From CAHJXG01 sp964235485 (lineage in GTDB: Bacteria; Pseudomonadota; Alphaproteobacteria; Acetobacterales; Acetobacteraceae): 64,000 nt of DNA. Position numbers and translations under genes: made by a program. The notes beneath the pieces are model-generated. The model saw only the letters and a list, made by a program, of their open reading frames with translations. It did not search any database and had not been told where the DNA came from. Where the stretch lies: positions 124,001-188,000 of the forward strand of contig CAXSAZ010000005.1 of assembly GCA_964235485.1 (NCBI GenBank), in the 5' to 3' direction. This document shows positions 17,734-26,493 of the stretch, piece after piece; position 1 is the first letter of the stretch; every line of letters begins with the position of its first letter.

Positions 17734-20607
17734 TTACCCATTCATGCCGAGCGCGTCGCGCACCAGCGCCATCTGCTCCGCGGCATGGACCTTGGCGAGT
17801 CCGGTGGCCGGGCTTGCGGCCTCCACCCGGCCGGCATAGCTCGGACGCGCGGCCCGGCCGCCGTTGCCGGCCAGCACCCGCTCGATCCGGCGGTCCACGA
17901 AGCTCCAAGCGCCCATGTTCGCCGGCTCCTCCTGGCACCACACCACGTCCGCGTTGACATACGGCTTCAACGCGGCGGCAAGGGTGTGCTCCGGGAACGG
18001 GAAGATCTGCTCCAGGCGCAGGATTGCCACGTCCTTCATGCCCTTGTCCCGACGCTCCGCCAGCAGGTCGTAGTAGACCTTGCCGGAGCAGACCACCACG
18101 CGCCGGACCTGATCGGCCGGCGCCAGCGCGTCCAGCTCGTGCAAAACGAAGCTGAAATGGCTGCCCTCCGCCATGTCGGCCAGGCTGCTGACCGCGAGCT
18201 TGTGCCGCAGCAGCGACTTCGGCGTCATGATGACCAACGGCTTGCGGAAGTTGCGCTTCAACTGCCGCCGCAGCGCGTGGAAGTAGTTGGCCGGCGTGGT
18301 CAGGTTGCACACCGTCATGTTGCGCTCGGCGCAAAGCTGCAAATACCGCTCCAGCCGCGCCGAGCTGTGCTCCGGCCCCTGCCCCTCGTAGCCATGGGGC
18401 AGCAACAGGGTGAGGCCGCTCATGCGCAGCCACTTGGTTTCGCCGCTCGCCAGGAACTGGTCGATGATGACCTGGGCGCCGTTGGCGAAGTCGCCGAACT
18501 GCGCTTCCCACAGCACCAGCACCTTGGGGTCGGCGAGGGTGTAGCCGTACTCGAAGCCCAGCACCCCCTGCTCCGACAGGAGCGAGTTGAAGATCTCGAT
18601 CTTCGCCTGGTCCGGCTGGATGTTGTTGAGCGGCACGTACTCGTTCTGGTTGGCCTGGTCGGTCAGCACCGCGTGGCGCTGGCTGAAGGTGCCGCGCTGG
18701 CAGTCCTCGCCCGACAAGCGCACCCGGCTGCCCTCCATCAGCAGGCCGCCGAACGCCAAGGCCTCCCCGGTCGCCCAGTCGATGCCCTCGCCGGTCTCGA
18801 TCATGGCGCGCTTGGCTTCAAGCTGCCGGGCGATCTTGGGGTTGAGGTCGAAGTTGTCCGGCGGGGTGTAAAGCGCGCGGCCGACCCGGCGGAGCTGCTC
18901 GGTGGACAGCTCCGTCGTGTCCTCCTGGCGCTCGTCCAACTGGTCGGACCGCGACAGCCCGGCCCAATGCCCTTCCAGCCAATCCGCCTTATTCGGCTTG
19001 TAAGCCTGCGCCGCCTTGTAGGCGTCCTCCAGCGTGGCCTGGAATCCGTCCCACAGCGCCTGGGCGTCCTCGGCGCTCACGCTGCCCTCGGCGGCCAGGC
19101 GCCCGGCATACAGCGTGCGCGTGGTCGGCCGCTCCTTGATCGCGCGATACATGATCGGCTGGGTGAAGGCCGGCTCGTCCGTTTCGTTGTGGCCGTGGCG
19201 GCGGTAGCAAACGATGTCGAGCACGAAGTCGGTGGCGAACGTCTGCCGGAACTCGGCCGCGAGGCGGGCGCAGAAGATCACCGCCTCCGGCTCGTCGCCG
19301 TTGACGTGCAGGATGGGGCACTGCACGGACTTCGCGATGTCCGTGCAGTACAGGCCGGAATAGGCGTGGGCGGGAACCGTCGTGAAGCCGATCTGGTTGT
19401 TGACGATCAGGTGGATGGTGCCGCCGGTGCGGTAGCCGATCAACTGGCTCATCGCCAGCGTCTCGTATACCAGCCCCTGCCCGGCAAAGGCAGCGTCGCC
19501 GTGCATCAGGATGCCCATGACGCTGCGTCGGGCCTTGGTGTCGCCCCGCATGTCCTGCCGCGCCCGCACCTTGCCGACCACGACGGGATCGACGGCTTCC
19601 AGATGCGACGGATTCGGCTGCAAGGAGATGTGCACGTCGTGCCCGGCGATCTCCACGTCCGTGCTGGTGCCGAGGTGATACTTCACGTCGCCCGACCCCT
19701 GCACGTCCTCCGGCTGCGTGCTGTTGCCGCCGAACTCGCTGAACACGGCGGTGAAGGGCTTGCGGACGATGTTGACCAGGGTGTTGAGCCGCCCGCGGTG
19801 CGGCATCCCGATGGCGATCTCCTGCACGCCCCCGCGCGCCGCCGTGTCGATGATCGCGTGCAGCGCCGGGATCGTGACCTCGCCGCCTTCCAAGCCGAAG
19901 CGCTTGGTGCCGACGTAACGCTTTTGGCAGAACGTTTCGAAGCCTTCCGCCTCCGTCAACTGCGCCAGGACCGTGCGCTTGGCGGCGGGATCGAAGCCCC
20001 CCACCCAGGGCGCGCCCTCGATCCGGCGCTGGATCCAGTTCTTCTGCTCGGGGTCCTGGATGTGCATGAACTCGACACCGATCGGCCCGCAATAGCTGGC
20101 GCGGACGATGCCCATGATCTCCTGCACCGTGGCGCTTTCGCGGCCGAGCACGTTGTCGATGAAGATCGGGCGGTCCATGTCGCCCGGCCCGAAACCGTAG
20201 CTGGCCGGGTCGAGCTCGGGATGCGACTTCGGCAATTGCAGGCCCAGCGGGTCGAGCTTCGCCTCCAGGTGGCCGCGCACGCGGTAGGCGCGGATCAGCA
20301 TCAGCGCGCGCAGGCTGTCGAGCGCCGCCGCGCGCACCTGCTCGGGGGCTGCGGCGCCCAGCGCCGGCGCGGCCTTGCCGCCGCCCTTCGCCGGTTCCGG
20401 CTCGGACACATCGAAGTGCCGGGGCGCCCAGGACGCGCCGCTCGCGTCCATCAGGATGCCGCGGGCCTCGTCGTTCAGGGCGCTGAACAGCTCGGCGAAA
20501 CTGGCATCGACGCTGGCCGGGTTGGCCGCCCACCGCGCGTAAAGGTCGGCGACAAAGGCGGCGTTGCCGCCGTTGAACACTTGGGCGAGCACATCTACGC
20601 CGGGCAT
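17734..20607 (-). CDS. sucA: 2-oxoglutarate dehydrogenase E1 component
   Basis: A 957-residue thiamine-diphosphate enzyme that decarboxylates 2-oxoglutarate in the TCA cycle. The N-terminal targeting segment, the HRGRLNTLVNI region, the ThDP/Mg-binding GDAAFAGQGLVYETL...VNNQIGFTT segment (about 400-440), and the transketolase-like C-terminal half (QEEPANMGAW) are all present. The length matches the family. It heads the block sucA-sucB-lpdA-osmC-pdxA-pdxJ and follows mdh by 146 bases. Confidence 0.97.
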   Translation of the reverse strand: MPGVDVLAQVFNGGNAAFVADLYARWAANPASVDASFAELFSALNDEARGILMDASGASWAPRHFDVSEPEPAKGGGKAAPALGAAAPEQVRAAALDSLRALMLIRAYRVRGHLEAKLDPLGLQLPKSHPELDPASYGFGPGDMDRPIFIDNVLGRESATVQEIMGIVRASYCGPIGVEFMHIQDPEQKNWIQRRIEGAPWVGGFDPAAKRTVLAQLTEAEGFETFCQKRYVGTKRFGLEGGEVTIPALHAIIDTAARGGVQEIAIGMPHRGRLNTLVNIVRKPFTAVFSEFGGNSTQPEDVQGSGDVKYHLGTSTDVEIAGHDVHISLQPNPSHLEAVDPVVVGKVRARQDMRGDTKARRSVMGILMHGDAAFAGQGLVYETLAMSQLIGYRTGGTIHLIVNNQIGFTTVPAHAYSGLYCTDIAKSVQCPILHVNGDEPEAVIFCARLAAEFRQTFATDFVLDIVCYRRHGHNETDEPAFTQPIMYRAIKERPTTRTLYAGRLAAEGSVSAEDAQALWDGFQATLEDAYKAAQAYKPNKADWLEGHWAGLSRSDQLDERQEDTTELSTEQLRRVGRALYTPPDNFDLNPKIARQLEAKRAMIETGEGIDWATGEALAFGGLLMEGSRVRLSGEDCQRGTFSQRHAVLTDQANQNEYVPLNNIQPDQAKIEIFNSLLSEQGVLGFEYGYTLADPKVLVLWEAQFGDFANGAQVIIDQFLASGETKWLRMSGLTLLLPHGYEGQGPEHSSARLERYLQLCAERNMTVCNLTTPANYFHALRRQLKRNFRKPLVIMTPKSLLRHKLAVSSLADMAEGSHFSFVLHELDALAPADQVRRVVVCSGKVYYDLLAERRDKGMKDVAILRLEQIFPFPEHTLAAALKPYVNADVVWCQEEPANMGAWSFVDRRIERVLAGNGGRAARPSYAGRVEAASPATGLAKVHAAEQMALVRDALGMNG

Positions 20608-20753
20608 GGACGTTCCCTCATGGTGTCATCGGGCGCCGGGGCGCTGATCGGAACATGGGCATGGCCGATCCGACCTGGCGGGTTGCCAGGGTTGCCCGTC
20701 TTGCATAGGCCGGTCTTGCATGGGAGGGGCGGGGCATCAGACTGGCGGCGGGG

Positions 20754-21707
20754 TCAGCCCACCAGTTTGCGGCTCGCGTCGATCAACTCCTGGACGGAGG
20801 CGCAGCTTTTGTCGAACGCCGCCTTCTCGGCCCCGTCCAGCGCGATCTCGACGATGCGCTCCACGCCGCCCGCGCCGATCACCACGGGCACGCCGACATA
20901 CAGGCCGTTCACGCCGTATTGCCCGGACAGGTGCGCCGCCGCCGGCAGCACGCGCTTCTTGTCGCGCAGGAAGCTTTCGGCCATGGCGACGGCGCTGGCC
21001 GCCGGGGCGTAGAAGGCGCTGCCCTTTTCCAGCAGCTTGACGATCTCGCCGCCGCCGTTCGCGGTGCGGGCGACGATGGCGTCGATCTTGTCCTGCGTCG
21101 TCCAGCCCATCTTGACGAGATCGGGCACGGGGATGCCGGCGACGGTGCTGTAGCGCACCAGCGGCACCATGGTGTCGCCGTGGCCGCCCAGCACGAAGGC
21201 GGTCACGTCCTCCACCGACACGTTGAACTCATGGGCCAGGAACAAGCGGAAGCGGCTGCTGTCCAGCACGCCGGCCATGCCGACCACCATGTGGGGCGGC
21301 AGGCCGGACTTCTGCTGCATCACCCACACCATGGCGTCGAGCGGGTTGGTGATGACGATCACGAAAGCGCCGGGGCAATGGGTCTTGATGCCCTCGGCCA
21401 CGGTTGCGATCACGCCGGCGTTCTTGGCCACCAGGTCGTCGCGGCTCATGCCGGGCTGGCGGGGGAACCCGGCGGTCACGATCACCACGTCGGAGCCTGC
21501 GATGGCGGAATAGTCGCTGCCGCCCAGCATGTGGCTGTCAAAGCCGTCCACGGGGCCGGACTGCATGATGTCCAGCGCCTTGCCCGCCGCCACGCCGCCG
21601 AACACGTCGAACAGCGCCACGTCGCCCAGTTCCTTCAGCCCGATCAAGTGGGCGAGGGTGCCGCCGATGTTGCCGGCGCCGATCAGTGCGATCTTGTTGC
21701 GTGCCAT
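20754..21707 (-). CDS. mdh: malate dehydrogenase (LDH-like type)
   Basis: A 317-residue NAD-dependent malate dehydrogenase of the alphaproteobacterial, lactate-dehydrogenase-like type. It has the Rossmann motif LIGAGNIGGTLAHLIGL, the substrate loop GFPRQPGMSRDDL, ITNPLDAMVWVMQ and the catalytic histidine in GGHGDTMVPL. ATG 21707 was preferred over an upstream start because AGGAACCCACC precedes it and the product matches the family length. The usual neighbours sucC and sucD are not between it and sucA. Confidence 0.95.
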   Translation of the reverse strand: MARNKIALIGAGNIGGTLAHLIGLKELGDVALFDVFGGVAAGKALDIMQSGPVDGFDSHMLGGSDYSAIAGSDVVIVTAGFPRQPGMSRDDLVAKNAGVIATVAEGIKTHCPGAFVIVITNPLDAMVWVMQQKSGLPPHMVVGMAGVLDSSRFRLFLAHEFNVSVEDVTAFVLGGHGDTMVPLVRYSTVAGIPVPDLVKMGWTTQDKIDAIVARTANGGGEIVKLLEKGSAFYAPAASAVAMAESFLRDKKRVLPAAAHLSGQYGVNGLYVGVPVVIGAGGVERIVEIALDGAEKAAFDKSCASVQELIDASRKLVG

Positions 21708-21852
21708 GGTGGGTTCCTGGTTGGACGGTATGCCGGGGCGGGCAGGCAGCGCCAACCAAACCGCCCACCGAGCCGAGACGCCCGGTGCGATAACCCATCC
21801 CGTGCAGGCCGGCAAGACGCGCGCCGGCGGCGCCGCGCGTCAGAACGCCGGA

Positions 21853-23463
21853 TCAGAACGCAGCCTGGGCCCGCAGCGCCACCGCCTGAATCCGCTGCCC
21901 CGCCTGCGTCGTGCCCGCCGCGTTCAAGCGGTCCACGTTGATGATGTCGTAGTCCAGCATGAAACGGAACTGATCGTTGGGATACCAGTTCAGGCCGACG
22001 GCATAGATGTCCTGGCTGCCACCATAGACGCCGCCGGTGCTGGCGGCGGACCGCCCGCGCGTCACGCGGTCGTTGAGGTCGATGGTGCTGTAGCGGGCCA
22101 CCGCTTCGAACGCGCCAAAGCCGCCGAAGCGGCCGTCGCGAAATGTGAAGGGCTGGGCCGGGTGCGGGCTGCCGAAGGCGGCGCCGCTGTTGACGTAGCG
22201 CCGGGGTTCGCCGGTGATCACCCAGCTTGCCTCCGCGTAGCCGCCGCTGAATTGCAGGCCTGGCGTGCGCACGGTGGCGCCGCCATTGGTCCGGTCCACG
22301 CCGATCGTGATGTACTCGCCTTGCAGCAGGAAGTTGCGCCAGCGCAGCGCGAACTCCGGGCCATAGGTGTAGGCGCTGCGGGCGTTGAGCGCCCCGGTGC
22401 TGACCAATGTGTTGTTGTCGATTCGCAGTTCCGGCCGGTCCGAAACGGTGAGCGTCTGCCCGGCGCTGGTCCTTTGGATGCGGAACGCGTCGGAGGCGGA
22501 GAAGCCGGCGTGAACGTCCCAGTCGCCGGTCGCGACCGGCCGCCCGGCAACACGGAGCGTGGCCCCGGTCTGCTGCGGCTGGGCCGGCAACGTGCTCTGG
22601 CTGCCATAGGGAGCGCCCGTCAGGTAGGACGCGATGAAATAGCGGTCTCCCACCCAGCGCGCGCCGGCCGACGACCGTGCGTCGCCGGCGACGATGTTGC
22701 GGGATGCCTCGACGATGCTGGGCCGCTCAAGGAAGAAGAAATCGTTCGAGCTCATGCTGTCCTGTAGCGTCAGCCACGGCTTGAAGTAGCCGGCTGTCAG
22801 CGTGAGCGGCTTGATGGGGGTGTAGTTGATATTCGCCTCGTAGAGTCTGACGACCCCATCGGGAGAGTTGCCAAAATCCGGCGTCAAGTTGACCTGGAAA
22901 TCTTCATACTTGAACACGAACGGGACGCGCGCACGGCGCAAGTTCTCGCCGAACGTGTTCAGCCGCGGCACCAGCCGCGTGTCTGGCGTCCGGTTTCCCT
23001 GGAAGTACCCGCCAATGTCATAATGAAGCTGCAGCCCGACCGCGAGCGAGTAGCGGCCGTCATTGGACGCAAGGGTCGGCCGGCCATTCGGGAAGCTGAG
23101 GCCGCCGGGGTTCGCCGGGGCGGCGGGCGCGCTGGTGGAGGGTTCGGCGGTGCTGCTAGTCCGGTTCGTCTGGCCAACGTTGGACCCGGGCGGATTCGCC
23201 GGCTGCCCGGCGCCGGGCGCCGACGCCTGCTGAGCCGTCTGGCGTTCCTGCTGGGCGCGCGCACGGGCGGCCTCCTGCCGGGCGGCGCGGACCTCCGCGT
23301 CGCGGGACGAAAGGTCGCGCCGGACGCGGGCCAGTTCCCCCTGCAAGGCGCGGATTTGCGCCTCGATGGCCGACAGGCGAGGGTCCTCCTGCGCCAGCGC
23401 CGGGACAGTGGCTGCTGAAAGCACGCTGCCAGCCAAAAGGAAACGGATGAAACCGCGAGCCAT
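21853..23463 (-). CDS. OprO/OprP-type outer membrane porin
   Basis: A 536-residue outer membrane protein. A signal peptide (cleavage after LSAATVPALA), a coiled-coil segment (about 30-85, heptad-like EAQIRALQGELARVRRDL), a Pro/Ser/Thr-rich linker (85-125) and then a 16- to 18-stranded barrel ending in Phe are visible; the barrel resembles the phosphate-selective porin O/P family. The coiled coil probably tethers the trimer in the periplasm. The solute is unknown. ATG 23463 with GGTAGGTTGAG upstream was preferred to an in-frame TTG two codons earlier. Confidence 0.8.
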   Translation of the reverse strand: MARGFIRFLLAGSVLSAATVPALAQEDPRLSAIEAQIRALQGELARVRRDLSSRDAEVRAARQEAARARAQQERQTAQQASAPGAGQPANPPGSNVGQTNRTSSTAEPSTSAPAAPANPGGLSFPNGRPTLASNDGRYSLAVGLQLHYDIGGYFQGNRTPDTRLVPRLNTFGENLRRARVPFVFKYEDFQVNLTPDFGNSPDGVVRLYEANINYTPIKPLTLTAGYFKPWLTLQDSMSSNDFFFLERPSIVEASRNIVAGDARSSAGARWVGDRYFIASYLTGAPYGSQSTLPAQPQQTGATLRVAGRPVATGDWDVHAGFSASDAFRIQRTSAGQTLTVSDRPELRIDNNTLVSTGALNARSAYTYGPEFALRWRNFLLQGEYITIGVDRTNGGATVRTPGLQFSGGYAEASWVITGEPRRYVNSGAAFGSPHPAQPFTFRDGRFGGFGAFEAVARYSTIDLNDRVTRGRSAASTGGVYGGSQDIYAVGLNWYPNDQFRFMLDYDIINVDRLNAAGTTQAGQRIQAVALRAQAAF

Positions 23464-23475
23464 GCTCAACCTACC

Positions 23476-23515
23476 AATTAAACATGCCTCAATTTATGGC
23501 CCGAGCATGTTAATT
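23476..23515 (-). promoter_or_regulatory. inverted repeat in the porin leader
   Basis: AATTAAACATGC (23476-23487) and GCATGTTAATT (23505-23515) are inverted copies with one bulged base, separated by 17 bases. The nearer arm ends right beside the Shine-Dalgarno of the porin gene. It may be a repressor site or an RNA hairpin in the 5' leader. The rest of this AT-richer gap probably holds the porin promoter, but no clear -35/-10 pair was found. Confidence 0.45.
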
Positions 23516-23580
23516 GCGGGATTACAATCTGATGTCGCTGTTATGATGGCGCAGCCATATGGCCAATCTGCAACACTGTG

Positions 23581-24741
23581 TCACGTCAGATGCGGCAGCC
23601 CCAGGTAGTCCTGGCTCTGCATCTCCTCCAGCCGGGACGCGGTGCGCTCGAAGATGCGCGCACCCTCCCCCCGCTCATGAAGCTGGTCCGGCACCGCGTC
23701 GGCGCTGGCGACCAGCTTGACGCGGTGGTCATACAGCGCGTCGATCAGCACGGTGAAGCGCCGGGCGAGGTCGTAGTTGTCCGGGGACAGCCGGGGCACG
23801 CCGTCCAGCACCAGCGCCTGGTAGTGCGTGGCCAGCGCCAGGTAGTCCCCGGCGCCCAGCGGCTGCCCGCACAGCGCGTCGAAGTCGAAGCGCGCGACCC
23901 CCTGCGCCGCGAGCGGCACGGTGAGGATGCGGCCCATCACCATCAGCCGCTCGGGCCGGGCCTTGGCGCCGCCGCTCAGCTCGCGAAAGGCTGCATCCAG
24001 CGCACGGTCGGCGCGGTTGTCCGCCGGCACGTGCCAGGTCGGCACGCCGCGCAGCCGCTGCCGCCGCCAGTCGCGGCTTCCCGCCATCGCCAGCACGTCC
24101 AGATGCTGCTTCAGCAGCGCGATGAACGGCAGCAAGGCGTCGCGCCCGGGCTGCCCGGCGAACAGGTCGTCCGGCCGGGTGTTGCTGGTGGCGACCACGA
24201 CCACGCCGCGGGCGAACAGCGCCTTGAACAGCCGGCCCAGGATGGTGGCATCGGCGATGTCGTTCACCTGGAACTCGTCGAAGCACAGCAGGGAAGCCTC
24301 GGCGCTGATCGCGTCGGCGAGCGGCGGGATCGGGTCATCGGAATGCGGGTCGGCCAGGCGGTGCGGGGCGCGGCGCCAAGCGTAGATGCGGCGGTGCGCA
24401 TCCTGCATGAAGGCATGGAAATGGGTGCGCCGCTTGCGCGGCACGTCGGCCGCCTCGAAGAACAGGTCCATCAACATGCTTTTGCCGCGGCCCACGTCGC
24501 CCACCAGATAGAGTCCGTGCGGAAAGTCCTCCGGCATGTCGTCCCGCCGGCGGAACATGCGGCCAAAGAAGCCCGGCTCGGCCGGCGACCGCGCCTCGTA
24601 ACCGCGGAGCCGCGCCCAAAGCGCCTGCAAGCGTTCGGCAACCAGGGCTTGCGACGGGTCGGTGGACAACTCGCCCGCGGCGAGCCGGGCGCGGTATGAC
24701 GCCAGCGGCCCGCCTGCGGCGGCATCGGAGGGCGGGGTCAT
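23581..24741 (-). CDS. zapE: cell division protein ZapE / AFG1-type ATPase
   Basis: A 386-residue AAA-type ATPase of the AFG1/ZapE family. Walker A is GDVGRGKSMLMDLFF near residue 90 and Walker B is LLCFDEFQVNDIADA, followed by the sensor-1-like VATSNTRPDDLF. In E. coli ZapE associates with the Z ring during constriction; the mitochondrial homologue acts in protein quality control. ATG 24741 was chosen because GGAG lies seven bases upstream and the longer frame adds an unconserved leader. Confidence 0.88.
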   Translation of the reverse strand: MTPPSDAAAGGPLASYRARLAAGELSTDPSQALVAERLQALWARLRGYEARSPAEPGFFGRMFRRRDDMPEDFPHGLYLVGDVGRGKSMLMDLFFEAADVPRKRRTHFHAFMQDAHRRIYAWRRAPHRLADPHSDDPIPPLADAISAEASLLCFDEFQVNDIADATILGRLFKALFARGVVVVATSNTRPDDLFAGQPGRDALLPFIALLKQHLDVLAMAGSRDWRRQRLRGVPTWHVPADNRADRALDAAFRELSGGAKARPERLMVMGRILTVPLAAQGVARFDFDALCGQPLGAGDYLALATHYQALVLDGVPRLSPDNYDLARRFTVLIDALYDHRVKLVASADAVPDQLHERGEGARIFERTASRLEEMQSQDYLGLPHLT

Positions 24742-24846
24742 GCGATGGCTCCGGGTTGCGCGCCGAGGCGGGCGCTGGGGCGTCGGTGCGGCATTAAAGC
24801 CACCCATCAAGAAATTGCGAGTTGGTAATCAATCTCTGGATTGGGC

Positions 24847-24889
24847 GGCCCGTTTGTCCGAGAATTGCAACTCAAAGGAGAAACGGGCC
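24847..24889 (+). promoter_or_regulatory. stem-loop enclosing a Shine-Dalgarno
   Basis: GGCCCGTTT (24847-24855) pairs perfectly with AAACGGGCC (24881-24889). The 25-base loop holds the AAAGGAG ribosome site (24874-24880), and the stem ends exactly at the ATG of the next gene. A 9-bp GC-rich stem touching the start codon could limit ribosome access, so it is a candidate translational switch. Confidence 0.5.
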
Positions 24890-25117
24890 ATGCGGACGGT
24901 TTTGGCAGCATTCGCGATGGGCGTGTTCCTCGTCGGCTCCGCGTCCGCCGTCGAATACCGCACCCCGGCGGCAAAGCAACTCTTTACCTGCGCTGCGGAG
25001 GGGCGGCTGCGCGTGTCAACCCGGGCATCGGAGCCATGCTGCGAGGGGCGGCTGCGATGCGCGCAGTTCCTGGCGACCGGCGGCGTGCTCAAGGCGGCGC
25101 GCGACCCGCGCACCTGA
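24890..25117 (+). CDS. small exported protein with four cysteines (75 aa)
   Basis: Not recognised. A signal peptide of about 20 residues (MRTVLAAFAMGVFLVGSASA) is followed by a mature part of 55 residues rich in Arg and Ala, with cysteines in LFTCAAEG and PCCEGRLRC, suggesting disulfides in the periplasm. A strong Shine-Dalgarno AAAGGAG sits nine bases before the ATG, which makes this a convincing gene despite its size. It lies between divergent zapE and a 2OG-Fe(II) oxygenase gene. Confidence 0.7.
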   Translation: MRTVLAAFAMGVFLVGSASAVEYRTPAAKQLFTCAAEGRLRVSTRASEPCCEGRLRCAQFLATGGVLKAARDPRT

Positions 25118-25170
25118 CGCCGGGAGGCGCCGCGGTTGAACGGCGGGGCGGGTCCGCCTAGCTTCATTGC

Positions 25171-25803
25171 ATGAACATCCTTGATTACGCGGCCCTTGCC
25201 GCCGCTCCCATCGGCTCCGACCCGTTCACCCATGTCGTGGTCCCGCATTTCGTCCCGGCGCCCGTCTTGGGACAGGTGGTGGGGGGATTGCCGGCCTTGT
25301 CCAAGGGCGGCTCGTTCCCGACGGAGGGCCTACGCCTCGGCGATGCCGCCCGCGCCTTGATCGACGAATTGGAAGGCGAGCAATTCCGCACCGTGGTCGC
25401 CGAGAAGTTCGGCTTGGCGCTGGACGACGCGCCCGTGATGGTCACGCTGCGTGGCCAATCGCGCGAGAAGGACGGGCGCATCCATTGCGACAGCACGGCC
25501 AAGCGGGTCACGGTGCTGCTGTATCTCAACCCCGACACGGAAGCCTGGGCCAAGCAGGAAGGCTGCCTGCGCCTGCTGCGCGGCCCCGACGACATCGAGG
25601 ACTATGCCGTCGAGGTGCCGCCGGTGAACGGCACCTTGCTGGTATTCCCGAACGGCCCGACCACCTGGCACGGCCACAAGCAGTTCGTCGGCCGCCGCTA
25701 CGTGATCCAGTTGAACTGGATGACCACGGACGACAAGGCACGGTATGAGCTGCGGCGGCACAAGGTTTCGGCGTTCATGAAACGGCTGACCCGCGCGGCC
25801 TAG
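25171..25803 (+). CDS. 2OG-Fe(II) oxygenase family protein
   Basis: A 210-residue protein with the double-stranded beta-helix ligand set of 2-oxoglutarate/iron dioxygenases: His105 and Asp107 in GRIHCDSTAKR, a distal His at 167 or 169 in TTWHGHKQ, and an Arg (175/176) in VGRRYVIQLNW that would bind 2-oxoglutarate. LLYLNPD and GTLLVFPN are the matching core strands. The substrate is unknown. It ends three bases before the convergent phosphatase gene. Confidence 0.75.
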   Translation: MNILDYAALAAAPIGSDPFTHVVVPHFVPAPVLGQVVGGLPALSKGGSFPTEGLRLGDAARALIDELEGEQFRTVVAEKFGLALDDAPVMVTLRGQSREKDGRIHCDSTAKRVTVLLYLNPDTEAWAKQEGCLRLLRGPDDIEDYAVEVPPVNGTLLVFPNGPTTWHGHKQFVGRRYVIQLNWMTTDDKARYELRRHKVSAFMKRLTRAA

Positions 25804-25806
25804 CCC

Positions 25807-26472
25807 TTATTCGCGCCGCAACACGCGGTCGGTGATGAAGCTGCTCAGGCCGCCCGCCACGAAGTCGCGCTTCAGCGCAACCTCGTCATACTCGGTGCGC
25901 ACCCAATCCATGAACGGCAGGCGTCCTTCGGCCTCTGCGCCGTAGCGCAGGAAAAAGGCGTCGAGCACGCCGGTGCGTGCCCGGCGCCAATGGCCGAAGC
26001 GCCAGGACAACTGCTTCAACGCTTCCGCCGCCGTGCCGCCCTCGAACATGATGGCGAGGCCGGAGGCCAGGCCGGCCCGGTCGGCGCCAGACTTGCAGTG
26101 CATCAGCGCCGGGGTTTGCAGCGTCCGGTAGATGTCGGCGAAGCGCAGGATGCGGTCCCGGTGCGGAGCGCCGCGGCTTTCAAACGCCATATCGACATGC
26201 ACCAGGCCGAGCCGGGCCGCGGCGGCGCGCGACAAGGCGTCAGACCCGCACTTCCGCTGTCCGCGCAGGTTGATCAGGGTGCGCAGGCCGAGCCGCCGGG
26301 CGGCTGCCGCCAGGTGGCCCGGCGTCGGGTGGTTCGAGCGGTAAAGCCGCCCGGGGATCACCTCGGCGAAGTTGGTCCAGACCGTGCGGAACACGGCGTG
26401 ATCAACCAGCAGGCTGTCGCGCCAAGCGTCCGTGCGGCCAAGCCTCGTGTCCAGCGACCCGTTGAACGCCAC
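25807..26472 (-). CDS. tyrosine/dual-specificity phosphatase-like protein
   Basis: A 221-residue protein with the CX5R phosphatase loop HCKSGADRAG near residue 124, preceded by LYRSNHPTPGHL and TLINLRGQRKCG, the pattern of Siw14-like and related atypical tyrosine phosphatases. A general-acid Asp may lie in HVDMAFESRG. The start is a GTG. It begins 21 bases after the sdhB stop on the same strand, so it probably shares the sdhCDAB transcript. The substrate (phosphoprotein, inositol phosphate or other) is unknown. Confidence 0.72.
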   Translation of the reverse strand: MAFNGSLDTRLGRTDAWRDSLLVDHAVFRTVWTNFAEVIPGRLYRSNHPTPGHLAAAARRLGLRTLINLRGQRKCGSDALSRAAAARLGLVHVDMAFESRGAPHRDRILRFADIYRTLQTPALMHCKSGADRAGLASGLAIMFEGGTAAEALKQLSWRFGHWRRARTGVLDAFFLRYGAEAEGRLPFMDWVRTEYDEVALKRDFVAGGLSSFITDRVLRRE

Positions 26473-26493
26473 TTCAGGAGGCTCCGGGAGTGG

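Noticed and set aside
16882..21012. 1376-codon open frame on the plus strand across sucB, sucA and mdh
   Set aside because: It is antisense to three clearly identified genes and has no domain pattern; GC-rich codon bias removes stops from the opposite strand.
23516..23580. Pho-box-like sequence upstream of the OprO/P-type porin
   Set aside because: CTGATGT and CTGTTAT are loosely similar to half sites but the spacing is not the 11-base repeat expected, so phosphate control is not supported.
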